NCBI GenBank assembly: GCA_016879935.1 | Contig: JAACJQ010000258.1 | Coordinates: 1-64,000, forward strand | Source: Archangiaceae bacterium | GTDB taxonomy: Bacteria > Myxococcota > Myxococcia > Myxococcales > Myxococcaceae | Direction of reading: 5' to 3' | DNA length: 64,000 bases | In this document: piece after piece, positions 25,838 to 34,580 of the stretch | How the letters are laid out: each line of letters opens with the position of its first letter | Position numbering within the stretch: position 1 is the stretch's first letter | Program-made: the position numbers and the translations under genes | Notes under the pieces: model-generated | The model's input: only the letters and a program-made list of their open reading frames with translations | What the model was told of the DNA's origin: nothing | The model's database searches: none

Positions 25838-25868
25838 GTCTCCAGAAAGGAAGTGAACCTCTGGAGAC
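25838..25868 (-). promoter_or_regulatory. Perfect inverted repeat covering the ribosome-binding site
   Basis: GTCTCCAGA (25838-25846 on the plus strand) and TCTGGAGAC (25860-25868) are perfect 9-bp inverted repeats separated by 13 nt. On the mRNA the 3' arm is UCUGGAGAC, three bases before the AUG at 25834, so the GGAG Shine-Dalgarno is inside the stem. It could block translation until melted or act as an operator for a dimeric regulator. Confidence 0.6.
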
Positions 25869-25944
25869 AATGTCGGCCGATGTGGCTCTCTCGAACACCA
25901 AGACCCCTGCGAACCCACGTTACAACCAGCGTGAATTTCGCCGG

Positions 25945-26649
25945 TTATTTCAGGCCGAGGGCGAGAAACCGGTTCAAGGCCAGCTCGGTCTTGGCGTCTT
26001 GAATGATGCCGTCTCGCAGCGCCTGTTGGAGCGACTCGAGCGTTCGCCACGCGAGCGTTCCGCCTTCTTCGAGGTGGCTGCCGTCGCCGGGAGGCTGCTC
26101 CATGGACAGCCCAGTGACCTCGACGTGGGTGAGGAAGATCTTCTCGCTGATGATGCCGGGCGCGACGAAGAACGGCGGGCCGAGGTGCTTCACCGCGTCG
26201 ACCTCGACCCGAATGCCCGCCTCTTCGTGCACCTCTTCGACGCCCCGCGCCCGCACGGCCCGCTCACCGTCGTCTGACGGCTCGATGAGGCCGGCGACGA
26301 TCTCTTCGCAGAAGAGCCAGTCGCGCTCCTCGGGCAGCACCGGCTTCTTCTCGCTGCGAAAGTACGCGGCAGGACGAAGCTGCTGCCGGGTGAGAAACTC
26401 GAGGCCGTGCTCGGTGCGCCGCCACACCAGCACCGCCACCGCGTCGAGCTTGGGCCTGTCGACGACGTCGACCCGATAGATGGGCGAATGCGAACCATCG
26501 CTGCGGCGATTGCGAACACGCAGCCGCCGAATCTGGAGAAAGCCCTCGTCGCAGCGAGCAGTGGAAGAGAAATCTTCGACGACTTCCAGGGCGGTGACAG
26601 ACGCGTTCCGGTTCACAGACGCGGCTTTACCAGACGAGGGGCCTTGCAT
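25945..26649 (-). CDS. Nudix hydrolase, ADP-ribose-pyrophosphatase-like
   Basis: 234 residues from the ATG at 26649; a GTG at 26616 is a possible alternative, and neither start has a good Shine-Dalgarno. The core follows ADP-sugar pyrophosphatases: YRVDVVDRPKLDAVAVLVW, FLTRQQLRPAA, and the Nudix box starting GLIEPSDDGE and ending EEVHEEAGI. In the REUxEE part, the first Arg is Glu, but the metal-binding Glu residues remain. The substrate is probably a nucleoside diphosphate linked to another group. It is divergent from the nucleotidase gene. Confidence 0.82.
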   Translation of the reverse strand: MQGPSSGKAASVNRNASVTALEVVEDFSSTARCDEGFLQIRRLRVRNRRSDGSHSPIYRVDVVDRPKLDAVAVLVWRRTEHGLEFLTRQQLRPAAYFRSEKKPVLPEERDWLFCEEIVAGLIEPSDDGERAVRARGVEEVHEEAGIRVEVDAVKHLGPPFFVAPGIISEKIFLTHVEVTGLSMEQPPGDGSHLEEGGTLAWRTLESLQQALRDGIIQDAKTELALNRFLALGLK

Positions 26650-26693
26650 ACGGTGCCCGCGCTTTCGAAGGGCCCCGCCAAAGAACCCCACCC

Positions 26694-29117
26694 ATGCGCT
26701 TTCTTCGCTGCTTTGCCTTCCTCGTCGTGGGCCTCGTTCACGGCTCCTGCCTTCCCGTCGTGGAGGGCGCAGAGCTCGATCTGTCTGATCAGCAGATTCG
26801 CCTGACGCTGCTGCACACGTCCGACATTCACTCGCGCCTGCTGCCGTACGACTTTCGCCCGCTGCGCACCGACATCGACCTCGGGCTGATTCCCGAGGCG
26901 GGCCCGTTCGGCGGCGCGACGCGCATGGCGTCGATCATCAAGCGCGAGCGCAAGAAGGCCGACCGCGTGCTGCACCTCGACTCTGGCGACAGCTTTCAGG
27001 GCGCGCCGATCTTCAACATCAACTTCGGAGAGGTCGAGTACCGCTTCTTGTCGCTCCTGGGCCTCGACGCGGCCGTCATCGGCAACCACGAGTTCGACGC
27101 CGGCGCGTTCAACTTCACGAAGCAGGCGAAGGAGTCGGCGCGGTTTCCGGTGCTGGTCGCGAACTACGAGTGGGAGGACTACCGCAGCCCGGTCGCGAAC
27201 AACCCGTCGAACACCACCGCCCTCTACACGCAGCCGTACACGATTCGAAACGTCGGCGGTCTGCGCGTGGGCATCATCGGCCTGGGCAACATCGGCTCGC
27301 TCAACTCCATCGTCGAGCAGGGCAACTCGCTGCAGGCGATTCCGCTCGAGCAGAACGAGGTGGTGCGCGGCTACGTCGACTTCCTGCGGCCGGCCGTCGA
27401 TCTCATCGTCATCACCAGCCACGCGGGCCTCACCGAAGATCAGGATCTCGTCGAGGGCTACGAGGCCTTCTACGAGTGGGGCATCGCCAAGAAGTACGTG
27501 AAGCGCACGAACTCGCCGTGGGCGCTGCTGGAGTCGTTCGGGCCGACCAACGACGCGAACGAGCCGACCGACGACTCGACGATCGTGCGCGTGACGATCC
27601 CCGGCGTCGAAGGCATCGACGCGATTCTGGGCGGCCACCTGCACATCGTGCTCAACCCGCCCCAGCTGCTGCGTGACCCGAACGGGCGTCGGGTGATCTT
27701 GAGCCACGGCGGTGCGTTCTCGAAGTACGTCAACCGCCTCGACCTCGTCATCCAGATGCCCCCGAAGCTGGGCGACAAGAGCGAAGGTGGCGAGATTCTC
27801 TCGCACGACTTCAAGGTCTTCCCCATCGACTCGGTGTGGTGCGACGACGGCCTGCACCAGCTCTACCGCGACCAGTTCTGGAACGCGGGGGCCTTCATCG
27901 CCGACCCGCGCGTGCAGGCGGGCGTCGAGAAGTGCAAAGCCGAAGAAGACAAAGACACCTCGCAGCTGTTGCTCAACTACATCACCGACCTCGACGCGAA
28001 GATCGCGCTCACCACCCTGTTCGCCTACGCGCCCAACGACATCGCGCGCCGCAACAACTCGACCGGTGGCGACAGCCCGCTCGGCAACATCACCGCCGAC
28101 TCCATGCGCAAGCGCCGCGGCATCGAGGCCGAGATCGCCATCACCAACTCGCTCGGCATTCGCGACAACCTGTACGCCGGCCCCGTCAGCATCGAGTCGA
28201 TGTTCAACGTGTTCCCCTTCGAGAACACCATCAACGTCATGTTCCTCTCGGGCCGGGAGATGCAGGAGCTCTTCGACTTCATCACCGAGCGCTCGACCGG
28301 CCGCGGCTGCGTGAGCCAGGCGCAGGTGTCGGGCGCGCGTTTCACGATGGACTGCGCGCAGGCGCAGCTGAACCAGCTCCGCATTCCGTGCGACCCCACC
28401 GGCGATGCCTCGGAGTGCCCGAACGACGGCCGAACCGGAGGCCGCCAGCCCTGGCAGTGCCTGACCGACGCGACCTCGGGCGGCGGGCGGTGCTGGTCGA
28501 GCCCCGCGACGAACCTGACGATCAACGGGCAGCCGGTGCAGCTCAACGAGTCGTACCGAATCGCGGTGAACGACTACATCGCGCGCGGTGGCTCGGGCTT
28601 CCTCGTGCTCAAGCGCAACACCACGCGCATCGAGTCGGGCATTCCGCTGCGCGATTCGCTCATCGGCTTCATGCAGAACTTCTGCACCTGCAACGATCTG
28701 CTCAGCGGCAACGTCGACAGCTACGGCAACACCATCGGCGCCAACCAGCAGGTCTGCGGCACGCGCGACCCCGCCCGCCCCAGCAAGTGGAACGTCGACC
28801 CGCAGCAGGTCTCGTTCTGCACGCAGGCCAAGGCGTTCTCCGATCGCCTCACCGTCGACGACGGCAACGGCTGCACGTGCCTCGGCGCCTTCCGTGGCGA
28901 CGCCAGCTGCCCCGGCGCGAAGGACATCGCGGCCCAATGCCAGAGAGATCTGCCGCCGGGTCCCTTCACTGGAAAGTGCTCGTGCCGCGACGCGCTCGCC
29001 GGAGACCCGGTCTGCGGCACGGTGACGCGCGCCGTGCAGAACTTCTGTGAGAACCCGACGCGCATTCCCATCGCCTCGGGCATCGAAGACGGCCGCATCG
29101 GCCGGAGGGTCAAGTGA
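26694..29117 (+). CDS. 5'-nucleotidase/UshA-like metallophosphoesterase, exported
   Basis: 807 residues. The N-terminus is a signal peptide (FLRCFAFLVVGLVHGSC), possibly a lipoprotein with an imperfect lipobox. The metallophosphoesterase domain has LLHTSDIHSRLL, LDSGDSFQG, GNHEFDAG, ITSHAG and GGHLH, the dinuclear metal ligands. The 5'-nucleotidase C-terminal domain follows (GNITADSMR, NVFPFENTINVMFLSG, NDYIARGGSGF). The last 150 residues are Cys-rich (CTCND, CSCRD) and unusual. It probably hydrolyses extracellular nucleotides. It is the first gene of an apparent three-gene operon. Confidence 0.9.
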   Translation: MRFLRCFAFLVVGLVHGSCLPVVEGAELDLSDQQIRLTLLHTSDIHSRLLPYDFRPLRTDIDLGLIPEAGPFGGATRMASIIKRERKKADRVLHLDSGDSFQGAPIFNINFGEVEYRFLSLLGLDAAVIGNHEFDAGAFNFTKQAKESARFPVLVANYEWEDYRSPVANNPSNTTALYTQPYTIRNVGGLRVGIIGLGNIGSLNSIVEQGNSLQAIPLEQNEVVRGYVDFLRPAVDLIVITSHAGLTEDQDLVEGYEAFYEWGIAKKYVKRTNSPWALLESFGPTNDANEPTDDSTIVRVTIPGVEGIDAILGGHLHIVLNPPQLLRDPNGRRVILSHGGAFSKYVNRLDLVIQMPPKLGDKSEGGEILSHDFKVFPIDSVWCDDGLHQLYRDQFWNAGAFIADPRVQAGVEKCKAEEDKDTSQLLLNYITDLDAKIALTTLFAYAPNDIARRNNSTGGDSPLGNITADSMRKRRGIEAEIAITNSLGIRDNLYAGPVSIESMFNVFPFENTINVMFLSGREMQELFDFITERSTGRGCVSQAQVSGARFTMDCAQAQLNQLRIPCDPTGDASECPNDGRTGGRQPWQCLTDATSGGGRCWSSPATNLTINGQPVQLNESYRIAVNDYIARGGSGFLVLKRNTTRIESGIPLRDSLIGFMQNFCTCNDLLSGNVDSYGNTIGANQQVCGTRDPARPSKWNVDPQQVSFCTQAKAFSDRLTVDDGNGCTCLGAFRGDASCPGAKDIAAQCQRDLPPGPFTGKCSCRDALAGDPVCGTVTRAVQNFCENPTRIPIASGIEDGRIGRRVK

Positions 29118-32100
29118 TGCGCCGCCTGCTCGTCTTCTCGGCGCTCGCGCTCACCGCCTGCCCGATCATTCCCACGCCCGAGCGCAGCGAAGTGCAGTCG
29201 TTCGAGGTCGTCGTCGAAGGCATCTACACGTCGTCGAACGGCCAACGCACGCCGCTCGCCGTGGTGGGCAGCTGCGCCGCGCTCTACGACGGTGGGCAGC
29301 CTGCGGTGCCGCTGCAGGTGCGGGGCAAAGAGAACTGCCGCTACATCATTCCGCGGGGGCCCATCGAGATCGACTACGTCGGCCGCGCGCTGAACGCCGA
29401 GCGCAACCTCGCCAGCGGCTTCACGGGCCCCGTCGCGATTCGTGTCATCCCCGGAGATCTCGCCGACCCCGTGGAGTGGACGGCCGGCTCGGCTGGTGGT
29501 GCGCACGTCGCCAGCATTCGCACCGACGGCACGTTGTGGACGTGGGGCGCCAACGACACGAGCCAGCTCGGTGACGGCACCAACACGCCACAAGAGACGC
29601 CGCTGCCCGTCGCGCCCGAAGGCCGGTGGAAGGTGGTCGCGGCCGGAGGCTCCTTCACCGCTGCGATTCGTGAAGACGGCACGCTCTGGGGCTTCGGGTC
29701 GATCAACGGGCAGCTCGGGAGCGACGCAGACTGGGTGCAGGTCTCGGCCGGCGCGAAGCACCTGCTGGCCCTGCGAAACGACGGCAGTCTGTACGCGTTC
29801 GGCGACAACGAGTCGGGCCAGCTCGGCAATGGAACGCTGACGGCACCATCGACCATCACGCGCGTCGGCACCGACACCTTCAAGGCGATCGCGGCTGGGG
29901 CGCGCCACTCGCTGGCCGTGCGCAGCGACGGAACGCTCTGGGCGTTTGGCTCCAACGATCAGGGCCAGCTCGGCGTCATGATGGCCAACGCGCTGACGCC
30001 GGTGCAGGTCGATCAGAACACGTGGAAGACCGTCGCCGCTGGCGAGGGCCACTCGCTCGCGATTCGCACCGACGGAACGTTGTGGGCCTTCGGGCGCAAC
30101 GACAAGGCGCAGCTCGGCCTGGGCAACACCACCGCGGTCTCGGTGCCCACCCGCGTGGGCACCCTCGCCGCGTGGGACAGCGTGTCGGCGGGCGTCACGC
30201 ACTCGGTCGGTCTGCGAGCGCCCGGCGTTCTCTACTCGTGGGGCAGCAATGCCGAAGGCGAACTCGGCGATGGCACCAGCTCGCAGCGCACGTCGCCTCA
30301 GCCCATCGGGCTGGCGAGTGACTGGGCGAGCGTCGCGGCCGGAGACACCTTCAGCATTGGCCTCAAGGACGATGGCACCTTCTTCACGTGGGGCCGCAAC
30401 ACGTCGGGCCAGCTGGGCACCCCGCTGCCGCTGCTCAAAGACGGTGGCGTCGACCCCTTCCGCCGCACTGCCGGTCGCGTTCGCACCCCTGGCTACGAGA
30501 ACCGCTGGAAGCAGGCCGTCGCTGGAGAGATTCGCGGCGTGGTGCGCGTGCAGCACCAGTACGGCCAGGTTCGGTTGTGGCTCGAGAACGCGCCGCCGAA
30601 GCAGCTCTTCGATGGTGGCTACCTCATCGCGCCCGATCGCCTGCCGCCGGTCGACACGAAGTACAGCTTCGCCACCGGCAGCTCGCCCATCGTGTGGTTC
30701 GAGGAGCAGACGCTGCAGACGCTGAACATGCCCGACACGCTCGACAACCGGTCGTCGCCCTTCGTCGGTGAGTTCGTGCGCGTCGGCACGCCGCCCGAGA
30801 TGGGCACGCCGCTCAAGCAGACCTGCCTCGACGACCCGGAGCGCAACGGCCAGCAGATGGCCATGGTCGTCACTGGCGTCGAGCCCACCGGCTTCTACGT
30901 CACAGACATCACCGCCTGCCGCCAGAAGGAGCTGCTCCAGTCGGGCACGCTCCGCGTTCGCACGCCCGAGCCGCCCGAGCCATGTCAGGTGGCGCTCGCC
31001 GATGGCGGCGTCGCCAACATCGAAGACGTGCCCGGGGGCCGCAACGCCCGCTGCGCGATCTCGAAGGCCGCGTGTACCGCGCGCTCCCAGTGCTCGAGCT
31101 ACGCGCCAGGCACGTTCGCGAGTCTCTTCGTCTTCAACTTCTCGTTCCCCGAAGGGCTCAACCAGGGCGACCTGCTCTTCAGTCTCTCGGGCGCGATGCA
31201 GGAGTTCACCTCGACGACGCAGATGACGTTCCCCGCGTGGACCATCGCCGAGCGCGTGCGCCTGCTGCCGCCGTCGGAGTGGGACAAGTGGCTGCGCTTC
31301 GCTCCGCCCGTCGACATCAACTACCGCATCTGCGGCCTCGACAACGCGTTCGCCCCGTTCATCACCGACGCGCTGTGCGGCCAGTCGTCGACGAACCTGA
31401 AGCTCGAGAGCCTCGAGGCCGGCCTCGTGCGCGTGAAGGGCGTCACGTTTCCGAAGAAGTTCGCGAACTGCGATCTCGACGCGAACGGCTCGGTGCCCTT
31501 CTTCTGCAACCGCACCGATCTCGACGCCATGGGCAACACCGTGCGCACGTGGGGCAACTGCGACTTCGACACGCCCCCTGCGCCCGAAGCCGAGAACGAT
31601 CGTCTCGAGCGTGAGTGCATTCAGAACTGCACGCTCGGCCGCGGCGCCGACGGAGAGCAGGTCTGCGCCGAAGAGGCCACCTTCATCGGCTTCGGCCAGT
31701 ACACGGTCGAGATGGCGCCTCCGGGGCCGGCCTGGGCCAACCTCGACGAGTCGAGCCCGGCGCGCATCGTCTCGGCGCCCGTCACGCTCGGAGCGCCTGG
31801 CCGGGTGAACGGCCTCTACCTTCCCCAAGAGGCTGGCTTCGAAGCGGGCACCTACGCCGTCGCGGTGTGCGACGTGCCGGTGCGGTGGAAAGCCGGCACC
31901 AGCACCGTCGTCGCCACCGATCAGGATCCCCTGCTCGACGCGCGCACGGTGCTCAAGCTGCGCATGCCAGTGGCGGCGCCGAACATGCCCGTGCAGGACT
32001 CGCTGAGCTTCCTGCCGACCGCGGCGACGGGGCGCTGCTACGCCGCCATCAACCCGCGCACGCGTTTCAACCTCGACACGAAAGACGCGATTCCCGAGCT

Positions 32101-32317
32101 GAACCCCGACTGCCGCGAAGACGACCCCGACGCCGAGGTGGCCCGCCAGTGCCGCTTCACGAAGGGCGCGACCTACGACGTCGTTGGGCACCTCAAGCAG
32201 GTGCAGCCGGCCCGCCCGCGGTGGATTGTCATTCCCCGCGACCCTGATGACGTCTGCTGCTATCCCGGCCCGGGCCTCGAGTGCCCCAGACCGCTGCGGT
32301 CGTGCCGAGGAAGCTGA
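29117..32317 (+). CDS. RCC1-repeat propeller lipoprotein
   Basis: 1066 residues. Lipobox ALALTAC near residue 15 marks a lipoprotein. Residues about 120-435 hold seven RCC1-like repeats (TLWTWGANDTSQLGDG, SLYAFGDNESGQLGNG, TFFTWGRNTSGQLG), enough for a seven-bladed propeller. The remaining 600 residues are unrecognised and Cys-rich. The ATG at 29117 overlaps the previous stop (TGATG); a GTG at 29114 is also possible. Bacterial RCC1 propellers bind partners, but the target here is unknown. It is co-transcribed with the nucleotidase and the barrel gene. Confidence 0.88.
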   Translation: MRRLLVFSALALTACPIIPTPERSEVQSFEVVVEGIYTSSNGQRTPLAVVGSCAALYDGGQPAVPLQVRGKENCRYIIPRGPIEIDYVGRALNAERNLASGFTGPVAIRVIPGDLADPVEWTAGSAGGAHVASIRTDGTLWTWGANDTSQLGDGTNTPQETPLPVAPEGRWKVVAAGGSFTAAIREDGTLWGFGSINGQLGSDADWVQVSAGAKHLLALRNDGSLYAFGDNESGQLGNGTLTAPSTITRVGTDTFKAIAAGARHSLAVRSDGTLWAFGSNDQGQLGVMMANALTPVQVDQNTWKTVAAGEGHSLAIRTDGTLWAFGRNDKAQLGLGNTTAVSVPTRVGTLAAWDSVSAGVTHSVGLRAPGVLYSWGSNAEGELGDGTSSQRTSPQPIGLASDWASVAAGDTFSIGLKDDGTFFTWGRNTSGQLGTPLPLLKDGGVDPFRRTAGRVRTPGYENRWKQAVAGEIRGVVRVQHQYGQVRLWLENAPPKQLFDGGYLIAPDRLPPVDTKYSFATGSSPIVWFEEQTLQTLNMPDTLDNRSSPFVGEFVRVGTPPEMGTPLKQTCLDDPERNGQQMAMVVTGVEPTGFYVTDITACRQKELLQSGTLRVRTPEPPEPCQVALADGGVANIEDVPGGRNARCAISKAACTARSQCSSYAPGTFASLFVFNFSFPEGLNQGDLLFSLSGAMQEFTSTTQMTFPAWTIAERVRLLPPSEWDKWLRFAPPVDINYRICGLDNAFAPFITDALCGQSSTNLKLESLEAGLVRVKGVTFPKKFANCDLDANGSVPFFCNRTDLDAMGNTVRTWGNCDFDTPPAPEAENDRLERECIQNCTLGRGADGEQVCAEEATFIGFGQYTVEMAPPGPAWANLDESSPARIVSAPVTLGAPGRVNGLYLPQEAGFEAGTYAVAVCDVPVRWKAGTSTVVATDQDPLLDARTVLKLRMPVAAPNMPVQDSLSFLPTAATGRCYAAINPRTRFNLDTKDAIPELNPDCREDDPDAEVARQCRFTKGATYDVVGHLKQVQPARPRWIVIPRDPDDVCCYPGPGLECPRPLRSCRGS

Positions 32318-32343
32318 ACCGAAGAACGAAGTTCCGTTGGGCA

Positions 32344-32360
32344 CGCCCCGCTGTGGGGCG
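32344..32360 (+). promoter_or_regulatory. GC-rich hairpin between RCC1 and barrel genes
   Basis: CGCCCC (32344-32349) pairs with GGGGCG (32355-32360) around a 5-nt loop, 20 nt before the GTG at 32381. There is no T-tract, so it is not a terminator. It may be an mRNA stabiliser or processing site. GGAGAGGAG, a strong ribosome-binding site, follows it. Confidence 0.35.
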
Positions 32361-32380
32361 CTGCGGGAGAGGAGAACGTC

Positions 32381-33943
32381 GTGAGAGCCGTGAAGCCGTT
32401 GCTGATTGCCCTGACTCTGTCGAGCGCCGCCTGGGCCGGTGACTTCATCGATACCCGCGTCACCTTCGCGTTCGCGCACGACAACGTGTTCGTGCGCCCC
32501 GGAGAGACGACGCCCAACAGCCCCGGCGTGGGCTTCGGCGCCTCGCGGCAGAACACCCAGTTCTTCGACAACTTCAACACGCGCTTCTCGGGCTTCGAGA
32601 CGCTGTCGAACCTCACGCTCTACAAGAAGTCGTTCAGCTTCTTCGAAGGCTTCGAGGGCGAGGCGGCGCTGTCGGTGCTGCTGCTGACGCAGCCCAACGG
32701 GCAGATCACCCTCTTCGACAACTCCAGCTACATCAAGCTCAACTTCAAGCCGATGGGCTGGGGCTCGAAGGAAGACATCTCGCTCACCGGCTTCCCCGTC
32801 TCGTCCGACCGGTTTCGTCTTGGCTACAACTGGCGCGTGACGTGGGGCGGAGACTCGGCCTTCACCTACCAGCAGGGCTCGGGCCTCTCGACGACGGGCC
32901 GGCCCAGCGCGGCGCCCGGCGGCAAGCTGCAGGTCACCAAGGACTGGGGTTATGCCTTCGTCGGCCTGAAGACGGGCCTGCTGCTCAACAACCTGCTCAA
33001 CGTGCAGGAGCGCGTCTACGGCTACCTCGGCGGCGCCGGCATCGATCTGTGGAAGACCGACAAGCGTGGCCTGCGCTTCGAGGTGAACGGCGGCTACTTC
33101 AACCGTGGCATCGCCCCGTCGCTCGCGCTCCAGGGCGTGCGCGCGCCGATCAACGCGGTCGGTGGTTCGGCGCGCCTCTCGTTCCAGCAGGGCGCCGAGA
33201 TTCAGCAGTCGATCGACATTCGCCTCTACAAGAATGACCCCGACGTGCTCGCGCGCTTCTTCCGCCCCGAGACGTACCCGGGTGGCTTCTCGATCACGGC
33301 CGAGCTCGAGGGCTCGGTGCTCGCGCAGACGCTGATCGACCCCGACAAGTTCGCCTCGACCAAGCCGCAGTACGCCGGCGCCCTGGCGCTGAACACCCGC
33401 GCGAAGATCGACTACTGGCGCGTCACCCTGCTGGGCCTCGTGCGCACGCTGTCGTTCATTCAGTTCGACGTGCCGGGCTTCCCGCCGTTCTTCGACTTCT
33501 CGAAGGGCAGCACGGTGCGGCCCGAGACGTGGCTCGCGGTCGGCGTCGATCGCTACATTCCCAAGCTGCACTCGACGTTCGGCATCGTCGGCGGCGTGCA
33601 GATGCCCGCCTCGTTGTCGGCGCCGCGCTTCGACTTCGGTGGCAACGCGCCGCCTCCCGGGCTGACTGGCCCGCGCGTGGTCGTCGTTCGCGACGTGAAC
33701 CTGTTCAACATTCTTCCCGCGACCGATGGCGCGGGGAACGCGATCGCGGTGCTGCCGATCATCTCGGTGAAGGGCACCTACCGGCTCGACCTCTCGGAGT
33801 ACTTCGCGATCATCGGCGAGGTCTTCTACACGCGCGACGACAACCGCGTGACGTTCCGCGACTCGACGGCCAGCATCTCGCAGCCGACGTTCGAGCAGCC
33901 GAACCAGCTCGGCTTCAACGCCGTGATGCAAGCCCGCTTCTGA
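32381..33943 (+). CDS. Outer-membrane beta-barrel protein, function unknown
   Basis: 520 residues, GTG start with a strong GGAGAGGAG ribosome-binding site. The signal peptide is LLIALTLSSAAWA. The mature part alternates aromatic-ended strands and polar turns throughout (NLTLYKKSFSFFEGF, RFRLGYNWRVTWGGD, DYWRVTLLGLVRTLSF) and ends in QARF, with Phe at the C-terminus as in BAM-inserted barrels. I do not recognise a porin family. It follows the RCC1 lipoprotein by 63 bp, so the barrel, propeller and nucleotidase may form a surface complex. Confidence 0.82.
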   Translation: MRAVKPLLIALTLSSAAWAGDFIDTRVTFAFAHDNVFVRPGETTPNSPGVGFGASRQNTQFFDNFNTRFSGFETLSNLTLYKKSFSFFEGFEGEAALSVLLLTQPNGQITLFDNSSYIKLNFKPMGWGSKEDISLTGFPVSSDRFRLGYNWRVTWGGDSAFTYQQGSGLSTTGRPSAAPGGKLQVTKDWGYAFVGLKTGLLLNNLLNVQERVYGYLGGAGIDLWKTDKRGLRFEVNGGYFNRGIAPSLALQGVRAPINAVGGSARLSFQQGAEIQQSIDIRLYKNDPDVLARFFRPETYPGGFSITAELEGSVLAQTLIDPDKFASTKPQYAGALALNTRAKIDYWRVTLLGLVRTLSFIQFDVPGFPPFFDFSKGSTVRPETWLAVGVDRYIPKLHSTFGIVGGVQMPASLSAPRFDFGGNAPPPGLTGPRVVVVRDVNLFNILPATDGAGNAIAVLPIISVKGTYRLDLSEYFAIIGEVFYTRDDNRVTFRDSTASISQPTFEQPNQLGFNAVMQARF

Positions 33944-33964
33944 AGTTCAGCGGCTTGAAGTTGA

Positions 33965-34006
33965 AAGGCGTCGGCGCTCTTCGAAGCTCCGGCGCCTTCA
34001 CTTTTT
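33965..34006 (+). terminator. Intrinsic terminator of the nucleotidase-RCC1-barrel operon
   Basis: Bases 33965-33978 pair with 33985-33998 (13 of 14 positions, one of them a G-U pair) around a 6-nt loop, CTTCGA. CAC and then TTTTT (34002-34006) follow. It lies 22 bp after the barrel stop codon. Confidence 0.75.
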
Positions 34007-34013
34007 CCGGCGG

Positions 34014-34544
34014 TCAGAGCTGATCGAAGCAGTCGCGCGCGCGCATCGACAGGCCCGGCAACAGCGGCGTCTGCGAAATGGCGTCACCGTTCTTCACGCG
34101 ACGCGTTCGCCCGCCCTTCCAATCCGCGGGAGCACGACGCACACGAGCCTCACCCCTTTTGGCGAAGTACCACTGCGCCTTCCGCCGAAGGGCTGCCTCG
34201 TCTTCATCGAGGCCCGCGACTTCAACGGCCAGAATCGGGGGCACCGTTCGAAAGCGGCCCGTGCGAGGCGGCAAGGACTCGCGGAGCCACACGGCCGCGT
34301 CGGCCCCGAGCTTCCGTCGATGAGAATGCCCTCGGTGCCACCCACGACGGAGTCGCCTCACTTTCGTGCCCAGGCCTGCAGCGCGGAGACGACGATCACC
34401 GCAATGTCGGAGGCGTGAACCAGAGTCGCCGGTCGTAGAACTCGAGCCGACCGTTCACGCGCGGCCACGACTCGGGGAGCGAGACGACGAACCTTCGGGC
34501 CGCTCCAGCGACAGCGGCAACTTCAGCCTCGCGGCCCGCGGCAC
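34014..34544 (-). pseudogene. Decayed Uma2-family endonuclease gene, several frameshifts
   Basis: Pieces of one Uma2 (PD-(D/E)XK, DUF820) protein appear in order but in different minus-strand frames: SLPESWPRVNGRLEFYDRRL, then SDIAVIVVSALQAWARK, VVGGTEGILIDGS, LGADAAVWLRESLPPRTG with ILAVEVAGLDEDEAALRRKA, GVRLVCVVLP, and LPGLSMRARDCFDQL. At least four frame changes are needed, so no intact protein is made. The start would be GTG at 34544 after GGAGGAGGG. Uma2 proteins are often multicopy in such genomes. The function is lost unless the shifts are sequencing errors, which I think unlikely for so many. Bases 34545-34580 before it hold only the ribosome-binding site. Confidence 0.7.
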
Positions 34545-34580
34545 GGGACCACCACCCTCCTCCAGCCCTCGCGCGTCGCA

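Noticed and set aside
26613-28937. 774-codon minus-strand frame opposite the nucleotidase gene
   Set aside because: Antisense shadow of a protein with clear metallophosphoesterase motifs; composition is Arg/Val/Asp-rich and featureless.
28721-33931. Very long open frame on the minus strand opposite the nucleotidase, RCC1 and barrel genes
   Set aside because: It is antisense to three well-supported genes, has Arg/Val/Glu/His-rich composition without motifs, and arises because high-GC third positions remove stops on the other strand.
34396-34580. Remnant of ccoH after ccoG
   Set aside because: The piece RVNGRLEFYDRRLWF first looked like a FixH end, but it joins the following pieces as the start of a Uma2 protein, so it is part of that pseudogene.
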